From NCBI GenBank assembly GCA_035487155.1, contig DATHMK010000023.1, positions 68,014 to 132,013 on the forward strand: a stretch of DNA of 64,000 bases. The letters run 5' to 3'. Every line of letters starts with the position of its first letter. The stretch's first letter is position 1. Shown here in pieces: positions 50,593 through 58,891 of this stretch. The notes beneath the pieces are model-generated. The model did not search any database, was not told the DNA's origin, and saw only the letters and a program-made list of their open reading frames with translations. The DNA is from DAIDKA01 sp035487155. Its GTDB lineage: Bacteria > Pseudomonadota > Gammaproteobacteria > Steroidobacterales > Steroidobacteraceae. A program made the position numbers and the translations under genes.

Positions 50593-52242
50593 TCAGGTTC
50601 TCGCGCTATCGGGCCGCGCCAGAAAACCGCGGCAGGTCGCATTGGCGGGGTCGGTTTTGGGGATTTGACCGCAAATTCCGTCCATGCGCTGTCGCAGGGC
50701 CGTGATGGTGGCGCTGTGGTCGCCCTTGGCGTTCCACTTTGACAGAGCCCGGTCCAAACGCTCCAGACGCCCACGGGTGCGACGGTAGATCCGATCCGGT
50801 CCATCCAGTTCGCCGAGGACCGAAAGTCCTGCGGTCCGGATCGCCGCATCGTCATTCGGCGTCATGCGGATCAGGCCCATGAGATATTCGGTGCCCCATT
50901 GGAAGCGGGTGGCTGCACCCTGGGACTTCGCATAGGCCTGGGCCAGCCAGTTCACGGCGGTATCAAAGTGGCCGTGCTTCTCGTCCAACGAGGCGAGATC
51001 CAGCATGTAGTAATAGGGAGATTTGGATTGCGCCATCGTGTCGCGGGTAATGGTGTAGGCACGATCATCATCGCCCACCAGGTCAAGGATATTGAGCGCC
51101 GCGTTCACGACGCTGGCCCGGGTGTGCTCGTCCAACTTGCCGGCAAGGGCGGCATCGATGCGCTGCTGGGCCTGCGCTGATAGCTGCGGCGCAATCCTGT
51201 GCTGCGGGTCCAGCGCCTTGCAGGCCGCAAGCTTCGAATACAGAAAGTACAGGTGATCGGCGGTTGAGAAACGCGGATCGTTGGCAGCTGCATCCATGAT
51301 GGCGCTGTATCGGGTCCTCCAGGCCGCGGCATCATTCGGCGCCACTCTTGCGACGGCGTGGAAGAAAGAGTCGTCCAGGCCGCCCACGGCATCGGCAAGC
51401 TCATTGGCTCGCGCGGTGTTCTTCAAAATGGAATCAACCTGGCCGATGAGCTGCACCAGGTGGTGATCGGGCGCGTTACCGGCCGTGAGTGCATCGGATT
51501 GCCCATCGGCCGCAAGCGAGGCTGCAGCGAGAATCAGGCGTCCCTGGTCCGACTCAGTGCCCGCCGGGCAGCGGGCAGCTGCCTGCGACAGTATCCGCGC
51601 CAGTGCGTCGAATCGGGTGTTCACCTCGTCCGTAAGGTCCCACCCGTAGTAGGCCAGCCGATGACAGTCATCACGTGACAGGAGCCCGGGACGGCCGCTC
51701 TTGAGCACGTTCAGGATGCTGTTCACGGGCCGCACGTCACCCAGCACCGTATCCAGGACCTCGGCATACTGCGAGAGGTCCATGCCGCCTGAAATCCGCG
51801 CCAGCTCGCTCTGGTCCGCGCGCAGCACCAGCACCGTGGGATAACCGCTGACCCCGAACCTGTCTCCCCACTTCTGCGCACCCGCATCATCACCGTCCAG
51901 GTAGACCGGTACGAACAGTTTGAGTTTTTCAATGAAGTCGGGGCGCGAAAATACCGTTGCCTTGAGCTCGTGACAGGGCGGGCACCACTGCGCGCCCCAG
52001 TACAGGAACACCGGTTTGTGCTGAGCGCGCGCGCTGGCGAATGCCGACTCAACGGTGCCGCTGTACCAGGGAATCCCTGACGGCGCACTGACAATTGCGC
52101 TGCTGGACGATGTTGCGCTCGTGGACGATGTTGAAATGCTTGGTGAAACGCCACCTGACGCGGATGGGGCCGGCGCGCTATGCTTTGAACATCCTGCCAC
52201 AAGCAAACACAACGCCATCGCCAGGCAGCCGCGCGGGAACAT
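50593..52242 (-). CDS. Lipoprotein with thioredoxin-like domain and long helical C-terminus
   Basis: A 549-residue exported protein with a lipoprotein signal (ALCLLVAGC, lipid-modified Cys near residue 18). A serine-rich linker leads to a thioredoxin-like domain (about residues 60-170) with redox site WCPPC and PVYLDGDDAG, of the DsbD-gamma/Thioredoxin_7 type. The following 370 residues are alpha-helical and unmatched. It may act as a periplasmic thiol oxidoreductase or chaperone. Alternative start: an in-frame ATG 21 bases upstream. It is divergent, with 26 bases between it and the oxidoreductase gene. Confidence 0.88.
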   Translation of the reverse strand: MFPRGCLAMALCLLVAGCSKHSAPAPSASGGVSPSISTSSTSATSSSSAIVSAPSGIPWYSGTVESAFASARAQHKPVFLYWGAQWCPPCHELKATVFSRPDFIEKLKLFVPVYLDGDDAGAQKWGDRFGVSGYPTVLVLRADQSELARISGGMDLSQYAEVLDTVLGDVRPVNSILNVLKSGRPGLLSRDDCHRLAYYGWDLTDEVNTRFDALARILSQAAARCPAGTESDQGRLILAAASLAADGQSDALTAGNAPDHHLVQLIGQVDSILKNTARANELADAVGGLDDSFFHAVARVAPNDAAAWRTRYSAIMDAAANDPRFSTADHLYFLYSKLAACKALDPQHRIAPQLSAQAQQRIDAALAGKLDEHTRASVVNAALNILDLVGDDDRAYTITRDTMAQSKSPYYYMLDLASLDEKHGHFDTAVNWLAQAYAKSQGAATRFQWGTEYLMGLIRMTPNDDAAIRTAGLSVLGELDGPDRIYRRTRGRLERLDRALSKWNAKGDHSATITALRQRMDGICGQIPKTDPANATCRGFLARPDSART

Positions 52243-52268
52243 ATACACAACCCTTTCGGACAATCTCT

Positions 52269-53414
52269 ATGACCTTATTCTACGCCGCCGACCGGTCCGC
52301 GACGATTCGGGCCACAAGGCTGCTGGCACTGTTGCTGGTGAGCCTGGCCAGCTGCGCAACAGTGATGGCGGTGCCACTACCGGCCACGCAGCAGCAGTAC
52401 CAGTTTGTCCGCACTGCGGTCCAGGGACCTTTCACCATGAAGATGGTGGAAGTGCCCGTTCCCCAGGCCGGCGCACATCAGGTGCTCATCCGGGTGCATG
52501 CCACCTCGCTCAACCGCCGCGACATTTTTGTGCTCCATGGCCAGTACCCGGTGGGGCCGCGTCAGGTTCTCGTGCCCGTGTCGGACGGTGCGGGCGAAGT
52601 GGTTGCCAAAGGATCGGCAGTCACCCGTTTTCGGGTGGGCGATCGGGTGGCTGGAATATTCTTCCAGAGCTGGGTCAGCGGCCGGGCCCCGGCCAATGTC
52701 GCGCAGAGCGCATTGGGTGGTTTCATCGATGGCATGCTGTCGCAGTACGTGGCATTGGACGAATCCGGTGTCGTGAAGATTCCGGCAACGCTCAGCTACG
52801 AAGAGGCAGCCACTCTTCCCTGTGCCGGAGTCACCGCCTGGAATGGCCTGTTCACACGCGGTCGCATGCAGCCTGGCGACTATGTACTGCTGGAAGGTAC
52901 CGGCGGCGTTTCGCTGCTGGGTCTGTCGCTGGCCGTGGCTGATGGCGCAAAACCCATCATCACCAGCTCGCATGACGAAAAGCTGGCACGTGCCGAGGCG
53001 CTGGGAGCCATCGGCGGCGTCAACTACGCAACCACCCCGGACTGGGAGAAGCCGGTTCGGGCGCTCACTGGCGGCGCCGGCGTCCAGGAAATCCTGGAAG
53101 TGGGCGGCAAAGAATCCCTGGCGCACGCACTGGCGACGCTGGGTAGTGGCGGCCATGTGGCGCTCATCGGTGGTCTGAGCGGCTTCGGCGGCGATGTGCC
53201 CGTGATGGCACTCATGAACGGCAACATTACCGCCTCGGGAATCTATGTCGGCTCGCGTGCGGACTTCGAAGCCCTGAATGCCTTCATAGACGCCCACCAT
53301 GTCAAGCCGGTCATCGACAAGGTCTACGAGTTTCAGGACGCCGCCGCCGCCTTCGAGGCGCTGGATAAGGGCGAGTCCTTCGGCAAGACCGTTATCCGGG
53401 TAAGCGCCCCTTGA
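52269..53414 (+). CDS. MDR-family quinone oxidoreductase-like protein with export signal
   Basis: A 381-residue zinc-independent-type medium-chain dehydrogenase/reductase. It has the GroES-like N-domain (HQVLIRVHATSLNRRDIFVLHGQYP) and a Rossmann cofactor domain (LLEGTGGVSLLGLSLAVADGA). The first 35 residues are a signal-like hydrophobic segment ending ASCATVMA, unusual for this cytoplasmic family. The cofactor motif is GTGGVSLLG; the catalytic zinc ligands of classical alcohol dehydrogenases are absent. The substrate is unknown. The gene overlaps the convergent methyltransferase by 23 bases. Confidence 0.85.
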   Translation: MTLFYAADRSATIRATRLLALLLVSLASCATVMAVPLPATQQQYQFVRTAVQGPFTMKMVEVPVPQAGAHQVLIRVHATSLNRRDIFVLHGQYPVGPRQVLVPVSDGAGEVVAKGSAVTRFRVGDRVAGIFFQSWVSGRAPANVAQSALGGFIDGMLSQYVALDESGVVKIPATLSYEEAATLPCAGVTAWNGLFTRGRMQPGDYVLLEGTGGVSLLGLSLAVADGAKPIITSSHDEKLARAEALGAIGGVNYATTPDWEKPVRALTGGAGVQEILEVGGKESLAHALATLGSGGHVALIGGLSGFGGDVPVMALMNGNITASGIYVGSRADFEALNAFIDAHHVKPVIDKVYEFQDAAAAFEALDKGESFGKTVIRVSAP

Positions 53415-54057
53415 TGCCCATGTGACGTTCGGTCAGCTGGCTCACGACCAATGACAGGCGCGCCGCGGCAAGCTGGGCGCGCACCTCCTGCACGGTGAAG
53501 GCGGCGCACAGGGAGTTGTAGAAATCGGTCTTCAGCAACGGGTGCTCATCACCTGACACCCTTTCGACGATGGCGTGCGCCGCAGCAGCTGTCGCCGGAC
53601 GGCATAGATCCATGACGCACACGGCCGCCCCCGGGCGACCCAGCCGCCGCACCTCGCTCCAAAGAGCCTGGGGATCAGGCAGGTGGTGCAGCATATCCTT
53701 GCACAGCACCAGGTCGAAGCTTGCGGCAGGCAGCGCAACCTCCGGTATGCGCCCTTCCAGGAAGCTCACGCGGCTCTGGAACCCGGCAGATCGCAGTGCA
53801 GCGTGCGCGATCGCCAGCATGGCCGCACTGCCGTCGACGCCGGTTATGCGCGCATTTGCAGCGGCCCTCGCCAGGCGGATGGCGATGTCGCCCGGGCCGC
53901 ATCCCAGGTCGACGACGTTCGTCAGATGGTCGGGAAAGCTCGCGACCACATCCACGACATAGGCCTGGTTTGAATCGGAGAAATCGGCGCGTGCATAGGC
54001 CGCGGCTTCCGCCTCGCCGTCCATGATTTCGGGTTCTAGGATTCGGTCCATCCCCAT
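53392..54057 (-). CDS. Class I SAM-dependent methyltransferase
   Basis: A 221-residue methyltransferase with motif I VVDLGCGPGDIAIRLA (about residues 48-63), the acidic VDGSAAM loop, motif IV-like FDLVLCKDMLHHLPDPQALW and a helix (LWSEVRRLGRPGAAVCVMDLCRP). The arrangement is that of small-molecule methyltransferases. The C-terminal FYNSLCAAFTVQEVRAQL segment forms the substrate cap. The substrate is unknown. It overlaps the MDR gene's end and is divergent from the LytS gene. Confidence 0.9.
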   Translation of the reverse strand: MGMDRILEPEIMDGEAEAAAYARADFSDSNQAYVVDVVASFPDHLTNVVDLGCGPGDIAIRLARAAANARITGVDGSAAMLAIAHAALRSAGFQSRVSFLEGRIPEVALPAASFDLVLCKDMLHHLPDPQALWSEVRRLGRPGAAVCVMDLCRPATAAAAHAIVERVSGDEHPLLKTDFYNSLCAAFTVQEVRAQLAAARLSLVVSQLTERHMGIKGRLPG

Positions 54058-54137
54058 ATTATGGTCCTTCGTCGCAACTTCGGCCGCGTCGGTCGCAACC
54101 CCACCCGACCCGCGAGGGCGGGGCTATCATTCACTGC

Positions 54138-55346
54138 ATGTACCCGCTTCGCGAACCGTTGCCAGCCGATGTGGTCGCGCATGCCGCCGGCCCGTTCGGC
54201 GGTTACAGGCGCTATCCGGTGTTCAGTGCGCCGTGGCTGCTGGGTCGCTGCGCAATCTTCATGCCCATCACGGGGGCGCTGGGACTGCTGCAGGCCGGTC
54301 TGATCGGCGTTGGCTTGAACGACTCCAAATTGGGGTGGCAGGTCGCCGCGTACTCGGTTCCGATCTGGCTGGCATTTGGAACCGCAGGTCCGGTCATGGC
54401 GACGGTTGCCCGCCATCGATTTCGACCGGCAAAGGTTCCCGTGACGCTGGCCATAGGGCTGGGGCTTGTCGTCAGCTTCATGGGTCAGCATCTAGCGGAG
54501 ATCTACACCCGTGCCGTGGTCCTGCCGCGCTACATGGCGTTGTTTCCCGGATTTGGGGTGTCAAACGGTGCGTATTCTTCCGGCCTTCTGATCTGGGCGA
54601 TCCGCGGCTGGCAATTCGGGCTGTTCTGCTTCCTCGGCGGCGGCGTCGCGCTCATGGCTTTTTTCCGCGAGCAGCACTGGTGGCAGATCTCCCGTCATGC
54701 GCAGCAGCTCGCGCTGGCGAATCGGGAGAAGGAGGAAGCGGACCTGCGGCTCATGGTGCTGCAGGCACAGGTCGAGCCACACTTCCTGTTCAATACTCTG
54801 GCCTCGGTGCACAGCCTCATCCGGCAGGATCCGGCGCGCGCCGAAGCGACCCTGGAGGCCTTGGCGGACCACCTGCGCGTCACGCTCCCGAAGCTGCGCA
54901 CGGATGTCGGCAACGCCTATTCCACGCTGGCCGAACAGCTGGAGATCTGTCGCAGCTATCTGACCGTCATGAAAGTGCGCATGGGTCCACGCTTCAGCTT
55001 CATCATCAATGTCGACGCGGCCCTGGAACAGCACCCTTTTCCGCCGCTGCTGCTGATTTCCCTGGTCGAGAATGCCATCAAGCACGGCATCGAACGCTCC
55101 ACCGGCAGCGGCCAGATCATGGTCAATGCGGCCGTCGACTCCCTCACTGCAACGCGGCAGCTGGTGGTCAGCGTGGTCGATACCGGTGCCGGACTGCGCG
55201 CAACCGCGGCCGTCGGCATGGGCCTCAACAATATCCGCGACCAGCTGATCGCGCGCTTCGGGCCGCGCGGTTCGCTGACCCTGCAGGACCGAACGGCCGG
55301 CGGTGTCATCGCCACGGTGCGGGTTCCCTATGAGGCGGCGGCATGA
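54138..55346 (+). CDS. LytS-type membrane sensor histidine kinase
   Basis: A 402-residue sensor kinase. About four hydrophobic segments (residues 35-55, 65-90, 103-118 and 145-175) anchor it. The His_kinase domain follows, with the phospho-acceptor His215 in VEPHFLFNTLASVHSLIRQDP and the ATPase part with LVENAIKHGIERS and DTGAGL and MGLNNIRDQL. This is the LytS/AlgZ-like group that partners LytTR regulators. Its stop overlaps the regulator gene start (ATGA), so they form a two-component pair. The signal is unknown. Confidence 0.94.
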   Translation: MYPLREPLPADVVAHAAGPFGGYRRYPVFSAPWLLGRCAIFMPITGALGLLQAGLIGVGLNDSKLGWQVAAYSVPIWLAFGTAGPVMATVARHRFRPAKVPVTLAIGLGLVVSFMGQHLAEIYTRAVVLPRYMALFPGFGVSNGAYSSGLLIWAIRGWQFGLFCFLGGGVALMAFFREQHWWQISRHAQQLALANREKEEADLRLMVLQAQVEPHFLFNTLASVHSLIRQDPARAEATLEALADHLRVTLPKLRTDVGNAYSTLAEQLEICRSYLTVMKVRMGPRFSFIINVDAALEQHPFPPLLLISLVENAIKHGIERSTGSGQIMVNAAVDSLTATRQLVVSVVDTGAGLRATAAVGMGLNNIRDQLIARFGPRGSLTLQDRTAGGVIATVRVPYEAAA

Positions 55347-56068
55347 GTCGCCCGCGCGCCATGGTGGCCGAAGACGAGACTCCGCAGCGGCGCCGGCTGT
55401 GTGAACTGCTCGGCGAGCTGTGGCCGGAGCTGGAGATCGTGGCTGAATGCGCGGACGGCCTGGCGGCGCTGGAGGCACTGACCAGCCAGCACCCCGATGT
55501 TGCCTTCCTCGATGTCCGGATGCCGGGCCTCACGGGACTTGAGGTTGCCCGCGCCGCCGATGCCACCCACGTGGTATTCACCACCGCCTTTGAAAGCCAC
55601 GCGCTGGATGCCTTCGAGCACGCCGCGGTGGATTACCTGCTCAAACCCATACGGCGCGAGCGTCTGGCGCAAAGCGTGGTGCGCCTCAAGCACCGCCTGG
55701 CCGAGGCGCCCGTGGATCTGAAGAAGTCCTTCGGCATCAATGCCGGGATGCGCTGGATTACCGGCAGCGCCGGCAATGTGACGCGGGTCCTGGGTATCAA
55801 CGAAGTGCTGTTCTTCGCGGCGCAGGACAAGTATGTGCGCGTGGTCACAGCGAGCGATGAGGTGCAGATCCGCACGCCACTGCGCGACCTTCTGCAGGCG
55901 CTGGATCCGGAGGCGTTCTGGCAGATCCATCGCAGCGTCATCGTGCGGGCCGGTGCCATCCACCGCATCGAGACAGGTGATGATGGCCGCATGAAACTCT
56001 CGGTCAAGGGCCACACCGAAGAGCTGCCAGTGAGCCAGGCCTTCCAATTTCGTTTCAAGCCCATGTGA
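55343..56068 (+). CDS. LytTR-family response regulator
   Basis: A 241-residue regulator with an N-terminal receiver domain (phospho-acceptor Asp57 in FLDVRMPG; VDYLLKPIRRERL at the switch end) and a C-terminal LytTR DNA-binding domain (about residues 145-240), which carries EVLFFAAQDKYVRVVTASDEVQIRTPLRDLLQAL and HRSVIVRAGAIHRIE. It begins at the ATG overlapping the kinase stop. It is nine bases from the ABC ATPase gene, so it probably controls its own operon. Confidence 0.96.
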   Translation: MSRPRAMVAEDETPQRRRLCELLGELWPELEIVAECADGLAALEALTSQHPDVAFLDVRMPGLTGLEVARAADATHVVFTTAFESHALDAFEHAAVDYLLKPIRRERLAQSVVRLKHRLAEAPVDLKKSFGINAGMRWITGSAGNVTRVLGINEVLFFAAQDKYVRVVTASDEVQIRTPLRDLLQALDPEAFWQIHRSVIVRAGAIHRIETGDDGRMKLSVKGHTEELPVSQAFQFRFKPM

Positions 56069-56077
56069 GAGGCGCTC

Positions 56078-57058
56078 ATGACAGCTGCTCTTGAAATTCA
56101 AGGCATCCGCAAGGTCTTTGGCGACAAGGTCGCCATCGAATCGCTGGACCTGGCCATACCCACCGGTGCGACCTATGGTCTCATCGGTCCCTCCGGTGCC
56201 GGCAAGACCACCGCGATCCGCATGATCATGTCGATTCTGTTCCCGGACCGCGGCAGCATCAGCGTCTTCGGCAAGGGCTCGGCGCTGGAGGCCAAGGATC
56301 GCATCGGCTACCTGCCCGAGGAGCGCGGCTCGTATCGCAAGATGACCGTCGGGGCATTTCTGACCTATATGGGATGCCTGAAGGGCAAGACCCGCGCCCA
56401 GGCGTTCGGACGCGCGGATCGGTTGCTGGGGCGGCTGGGTCTGCCGGACGTCATAGCGAAGAAATGCGAAGACCTCTCCAAGGGCATGCTGCAGCGGGTC
56501 CAGTTCGTCGCCTCCATCGTGAATGAGCCGGACCTGCTGATCCTGGATGAGCCCTTTGGCGGTCTTGATCCGGTGAGTGTGCGGCTGCTCAAGGAAGTGA
56601 TCGCCGAGGAACAGCACCGCGGCGCAACGATCATCTTCTCCACGCATGTCATGGCGCACGCGGAGGAGTTGTGCCAGCAGATCGTCATGATCCATCAGGG
56701 CCGCAAGGTGCTCGATGAACCGATGTCGGGCCTGCGCCGCCAGTACGATACGCGGCATATCCTGCTCGAACCTCTGGATGCGGCTGCGAATCTGCTGTCC
56801 CTGCAGACGATCCCGGGCATCGAGAATGTCAAACTCAATGACCAGGGATGCGAGATACGGTTGGCGCCAGGCACCGATCCGGGGGGCGCGGTGCGTGCTA
56901 TTGCCGCGCTCGTCGCCCCGGCGCGCATTGAACTGGCGCGTATCCGGCTGGAGGACGTCTTCATTCGCCTGGTCGGTGCCAGCGGGGCGGCGGCGGAGTC
57001 CCAGGACGCGCTGCGTACCCATCTGCAGGGTCTTTCCAACACCGGAGCCACATCATGA
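56078..57058 (+). CDS. ABC transporter ATP-binding protein
   Basis: A 326-residue ATPase of the ABC-2 exporter group. Visible are Walker A GPSGAGKTT, the Q-loop, signature LSKGMLQRVQFVASI, Walker B LLILDEPFGGLDPVS and the H-loop STHVMAHAEE. A C-terminal extension of about 90 residues (ILLEPLDAAANLLSL...) is common in the NatA-like subgroup. It is preceded by the LytTR regulator and overlaps the permease gene by four bases. The exported molecule may be a toxin, peptide or cation; not determined. Confidence 0.95.
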   Translation: MTAALEIQGIRKVFGDKVAIESLDLAIPTGATYGLIGPSGAGKTTAIRMIMSILFPDRGSISVFGKGSALEAKDRIGYLPEERGSYRKMTVGAFLTYMGCLKGKTRAQAFGRADRLLGRLGLPDVIAKKCEDLSKGMLQRVQFVASIVNEPDLLILDEPFGGLDPVSVRLLKEVIAEEQHRGATIIFSTHVMAHAEELCQQIVMIHQGRKVLDEPMSGLRRQYDTRHILLEPLDAAANLLSLQTIPGIENVKLNDQGCEIRLAPGTDPGGAVRAIAALVAPARIELARIRLEDVFIRLVGASGAAAESQDALRTHLQGLSNTGATS

Positions 57059-58425
57059 GCGTTTCTCTGCGCCGCATTGGACTGGTCGCCGCACGCGACT
57101 ACAAGGCCACCATCACTTCGCGCGGCTTCCTGGTCGGCCTGCTGATCATGCCGGCACTGGCGGTGATATTGCTGGTTCTGATACCGCGTATCCTCAACTC
57201 GCGCAGCCCCGATATTGCCGGCCAGGTCATGGTCATCGACCCCACCGGGAAGGTCGCACCGCAACTGACGCAGACCGCGACGCCGACGGCCATTTTGCAG
57301 CGCCGATCGATGGAGGCGGGCCAGAATCCGGCAGCACCCGCCGCACCGGCGCAGCCGGGGCGTCCCGCCACAGCGGCTGCCGGGCCGCCGGTGCCGAATT
57401 TTTCGCTGGTGCCGCTACCGGGCGACACGGATGTGTCGGACCACAAGTCCTGGCTCATACAGCCGCGCGATGCGATACCCCAGCATCTGGCCATCGTCGT
57501 GGTACGACCCGATGCGCTGGTTCGCCGCGCCAATTCCGGGGCGTTCGGCAACTTCGATCTGTATACGTCGACACGCATCGACGACAACACCGAGACCACC
57601 TTGCGCGACAGCGTCCGTGCCGCGCTCATCAGCGCACGGCTGCGCGATGCGGGGGTGGATCCGGCAGCCGTGGCCAGCGCCCAGCAGGTGATGCAGCCGG
57701 AGTCGACGGTCGTCACCGCGGCGGGCGCGCATTCCGGGTCGCGTGGCCTGGCGCGATTCCTGCCATTCGCCTGCGGCATTCTCATCTTCATGGGCGTCAT
57801 GACGGCGGGCATGGGCCTGATGACATCCACCGTGGAGGAGAAATCCAACCGGGTCATCGAAGTGCTGCTCGCCGCAGTGTCCCCGTTGGAACTCATGTAC
57901 GGCAAGTTGCTGGGGCAGCTGGGGCTGGGTCTGACGTTGACCGCGGTGTACCTGCTGGTGTCGGTGTACACGCTGGGGCAGTTCTCCCTCGCGGGCATGC
58001 TCGATCCCATGCTGATCGTCTATGTGATCGTCTTCTTCGTCGCGACCTATCTGGTGTTCGGCTCGCTGATGCTGACCATCGGTTCGGCGGTCAATCAGAT
58101 GGCCGAGGCCCAGTCGTTCCAGGGGCCGCTCATCATCCTGCTGGTGGCGGGCTATAGCCTGACCCCCGTCATCGGGGCCGCGCCAAACTCCTCCTTCAGT
58201 GTCGCGATGAGTTTCATTCCGCCGGTCAATACCTTTGCAATGATTGCGCGCATTGCCTCCAGTGCCCCGCCGCCGGCCTGGCAGATATGGACGACACTGC
58301 TGGTCAGTTGCGTCGCCGCGGGCCTGGTGGTGTGGTTCGCCGCCAAGGTCTTCAAGGTCGCCCTGCTCATGCACGGCAAGCCGCCAAACATCGCGACCCT
58401 GATCAAGTGGGCGCGTATGGCCTGA
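57055..58425 (+). CDS. ABC-2 type permease (NatB-like)
   Basis: A 456-residue permease with one hydrophobic segment near the N-terminus (FLVGLLIMPALAVILLVLIPRIL), a large extracytoplasmic domain of about 200 residues that includes a proline- and alanine-rich stretch (NPAAPAAPAQPGRPATAAAGPPVPN), and five C-terminal membrane segments with the family motif GMGLMTSTVEEKSNRVIEVLLAAVSPLELMYGKLL. Together with the ATPase it forms an exporter. Its stop is two bases before that of the convergent gene. Confidence 0.94.
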   Translation: MSVSLRRIGLVAARDYKATITSRGFLVGLLIMPALAVILLVLIPRILNSRSPDIAGQVMVIDPTGKVAPQLTQTATPTAILQRRSMEAGQNPAAPAAPAQPGRPATAAAGPPVPNFSLVPLPGDTDVSDHKSWLIQPRDAIPQHLAIVVVRPDALVRRANSGAFGNFDLYTSTRIDDNTETTLRDSVRAALISARLRDAGVDPAAVASAQQVMQPESTVVTAAGAHSGSRGLARFLPFACGILIFMGVMTAGMGLMTSTVEEKSNRVIEVLLAAVSPLELMYGKLLGQLGLGLTLTAVYLLVSVYTLGQFSLAGMLDPMLIVYVIVFFVATYLVFGSLMLTIGSAVNQMAEAQSFQGPLIILLVAGYSLTPVIGAAPNSSFSVAMSFIPPVNTFAMIARIASSAPPPAWQIWTTLLVSCVAAGLVVWFAAKVFKVALLMHGKPPNIATLIKWARMA

Positions 58426-58426
58426 T

Positions 58427-58891
58427 TCAGCCGGTGGCGCGGTGCAGGACCGCGGCCGCGCCAGGCGCATCGGTGGCCAGGGCGGGCAACGGCAAGCCGG
58501 TGACGCTGGGCTGCCAGGTCACGGTGGGCGGTTCCTGGCTCGTCGCAGAACCATTGGGCGGGGGTCCGAGGGCCGTAAGCAGTGCCACGCGGATGGCGCT
58601 CGAATCGCTGCTCCAGAACAGCTCCGAGAGCGCCGTGCGCATCTCGGCCAGCTGGGTGCGCGCGCTCTGCAGCTGGCCCAGCGCCGCTATGGTGTCGCGT
58701 GACAGATTCACGAGGGTCGCTGCCGGCGGCAGATTGCCTTCGTCCTTGCCATGCCAAAGCATGAGTTCCCGCAGCCGCTGCGCAGACAGCTGCACCTCCG
58801 CGTCTCGCAATTGCATTCCTCTTCGTCGCTCGGCTCGCTCCTGTCCCGTGCAGGCATCATGGCATGCCGCGATGTGACGCGGGAGTATCAC
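58427..58891 (-). CDS. Small protein coupled to HrpB gene, unknown function
   Basis: A 154-residue product if started at the GTG at 58891, which overlaps the hrpB stop (GTGA), arguing for translational coupling. An internal ATG at 58816 would give 129 residues. The central part is helical (SLRDTIAALGQLQSARTQLAEMRTALSELF-like). The C-terminus is alanine- and proline-rich. No family was recognised, and the coding status rests on the overlap geometry rather than on homology. Confidence 0.5.
   Translation of the reverse strand: MILPRHIAACHDACTGQERAERRRGMQLRDAEVQLSAQRLRELMLWHGKDEGNLPPAATLVNLSRDTIAALGQLQSARTQLAEMRTALSELFWSSDSSAIRVALLTALGPPPNGSATSQEPPTVTWQPSVTGLPLPALATDAPGAAAVLHRATG

Noticed and set aside
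54023..55333. A 436-codon plus-strand frame overlapping the LytS gene in another frame
   Set aside because: Arginine/glycine-rich, low-complexity translation typical of an off-frame reading of GC-rich DNA.
55328..57022. A 564-codon minus-strand frame across the LytTR and ABC ATPase genes
   Set aside because: Antisense shadow. The plus-strand products are full, conserved families, and the minus-strand product has no motif.
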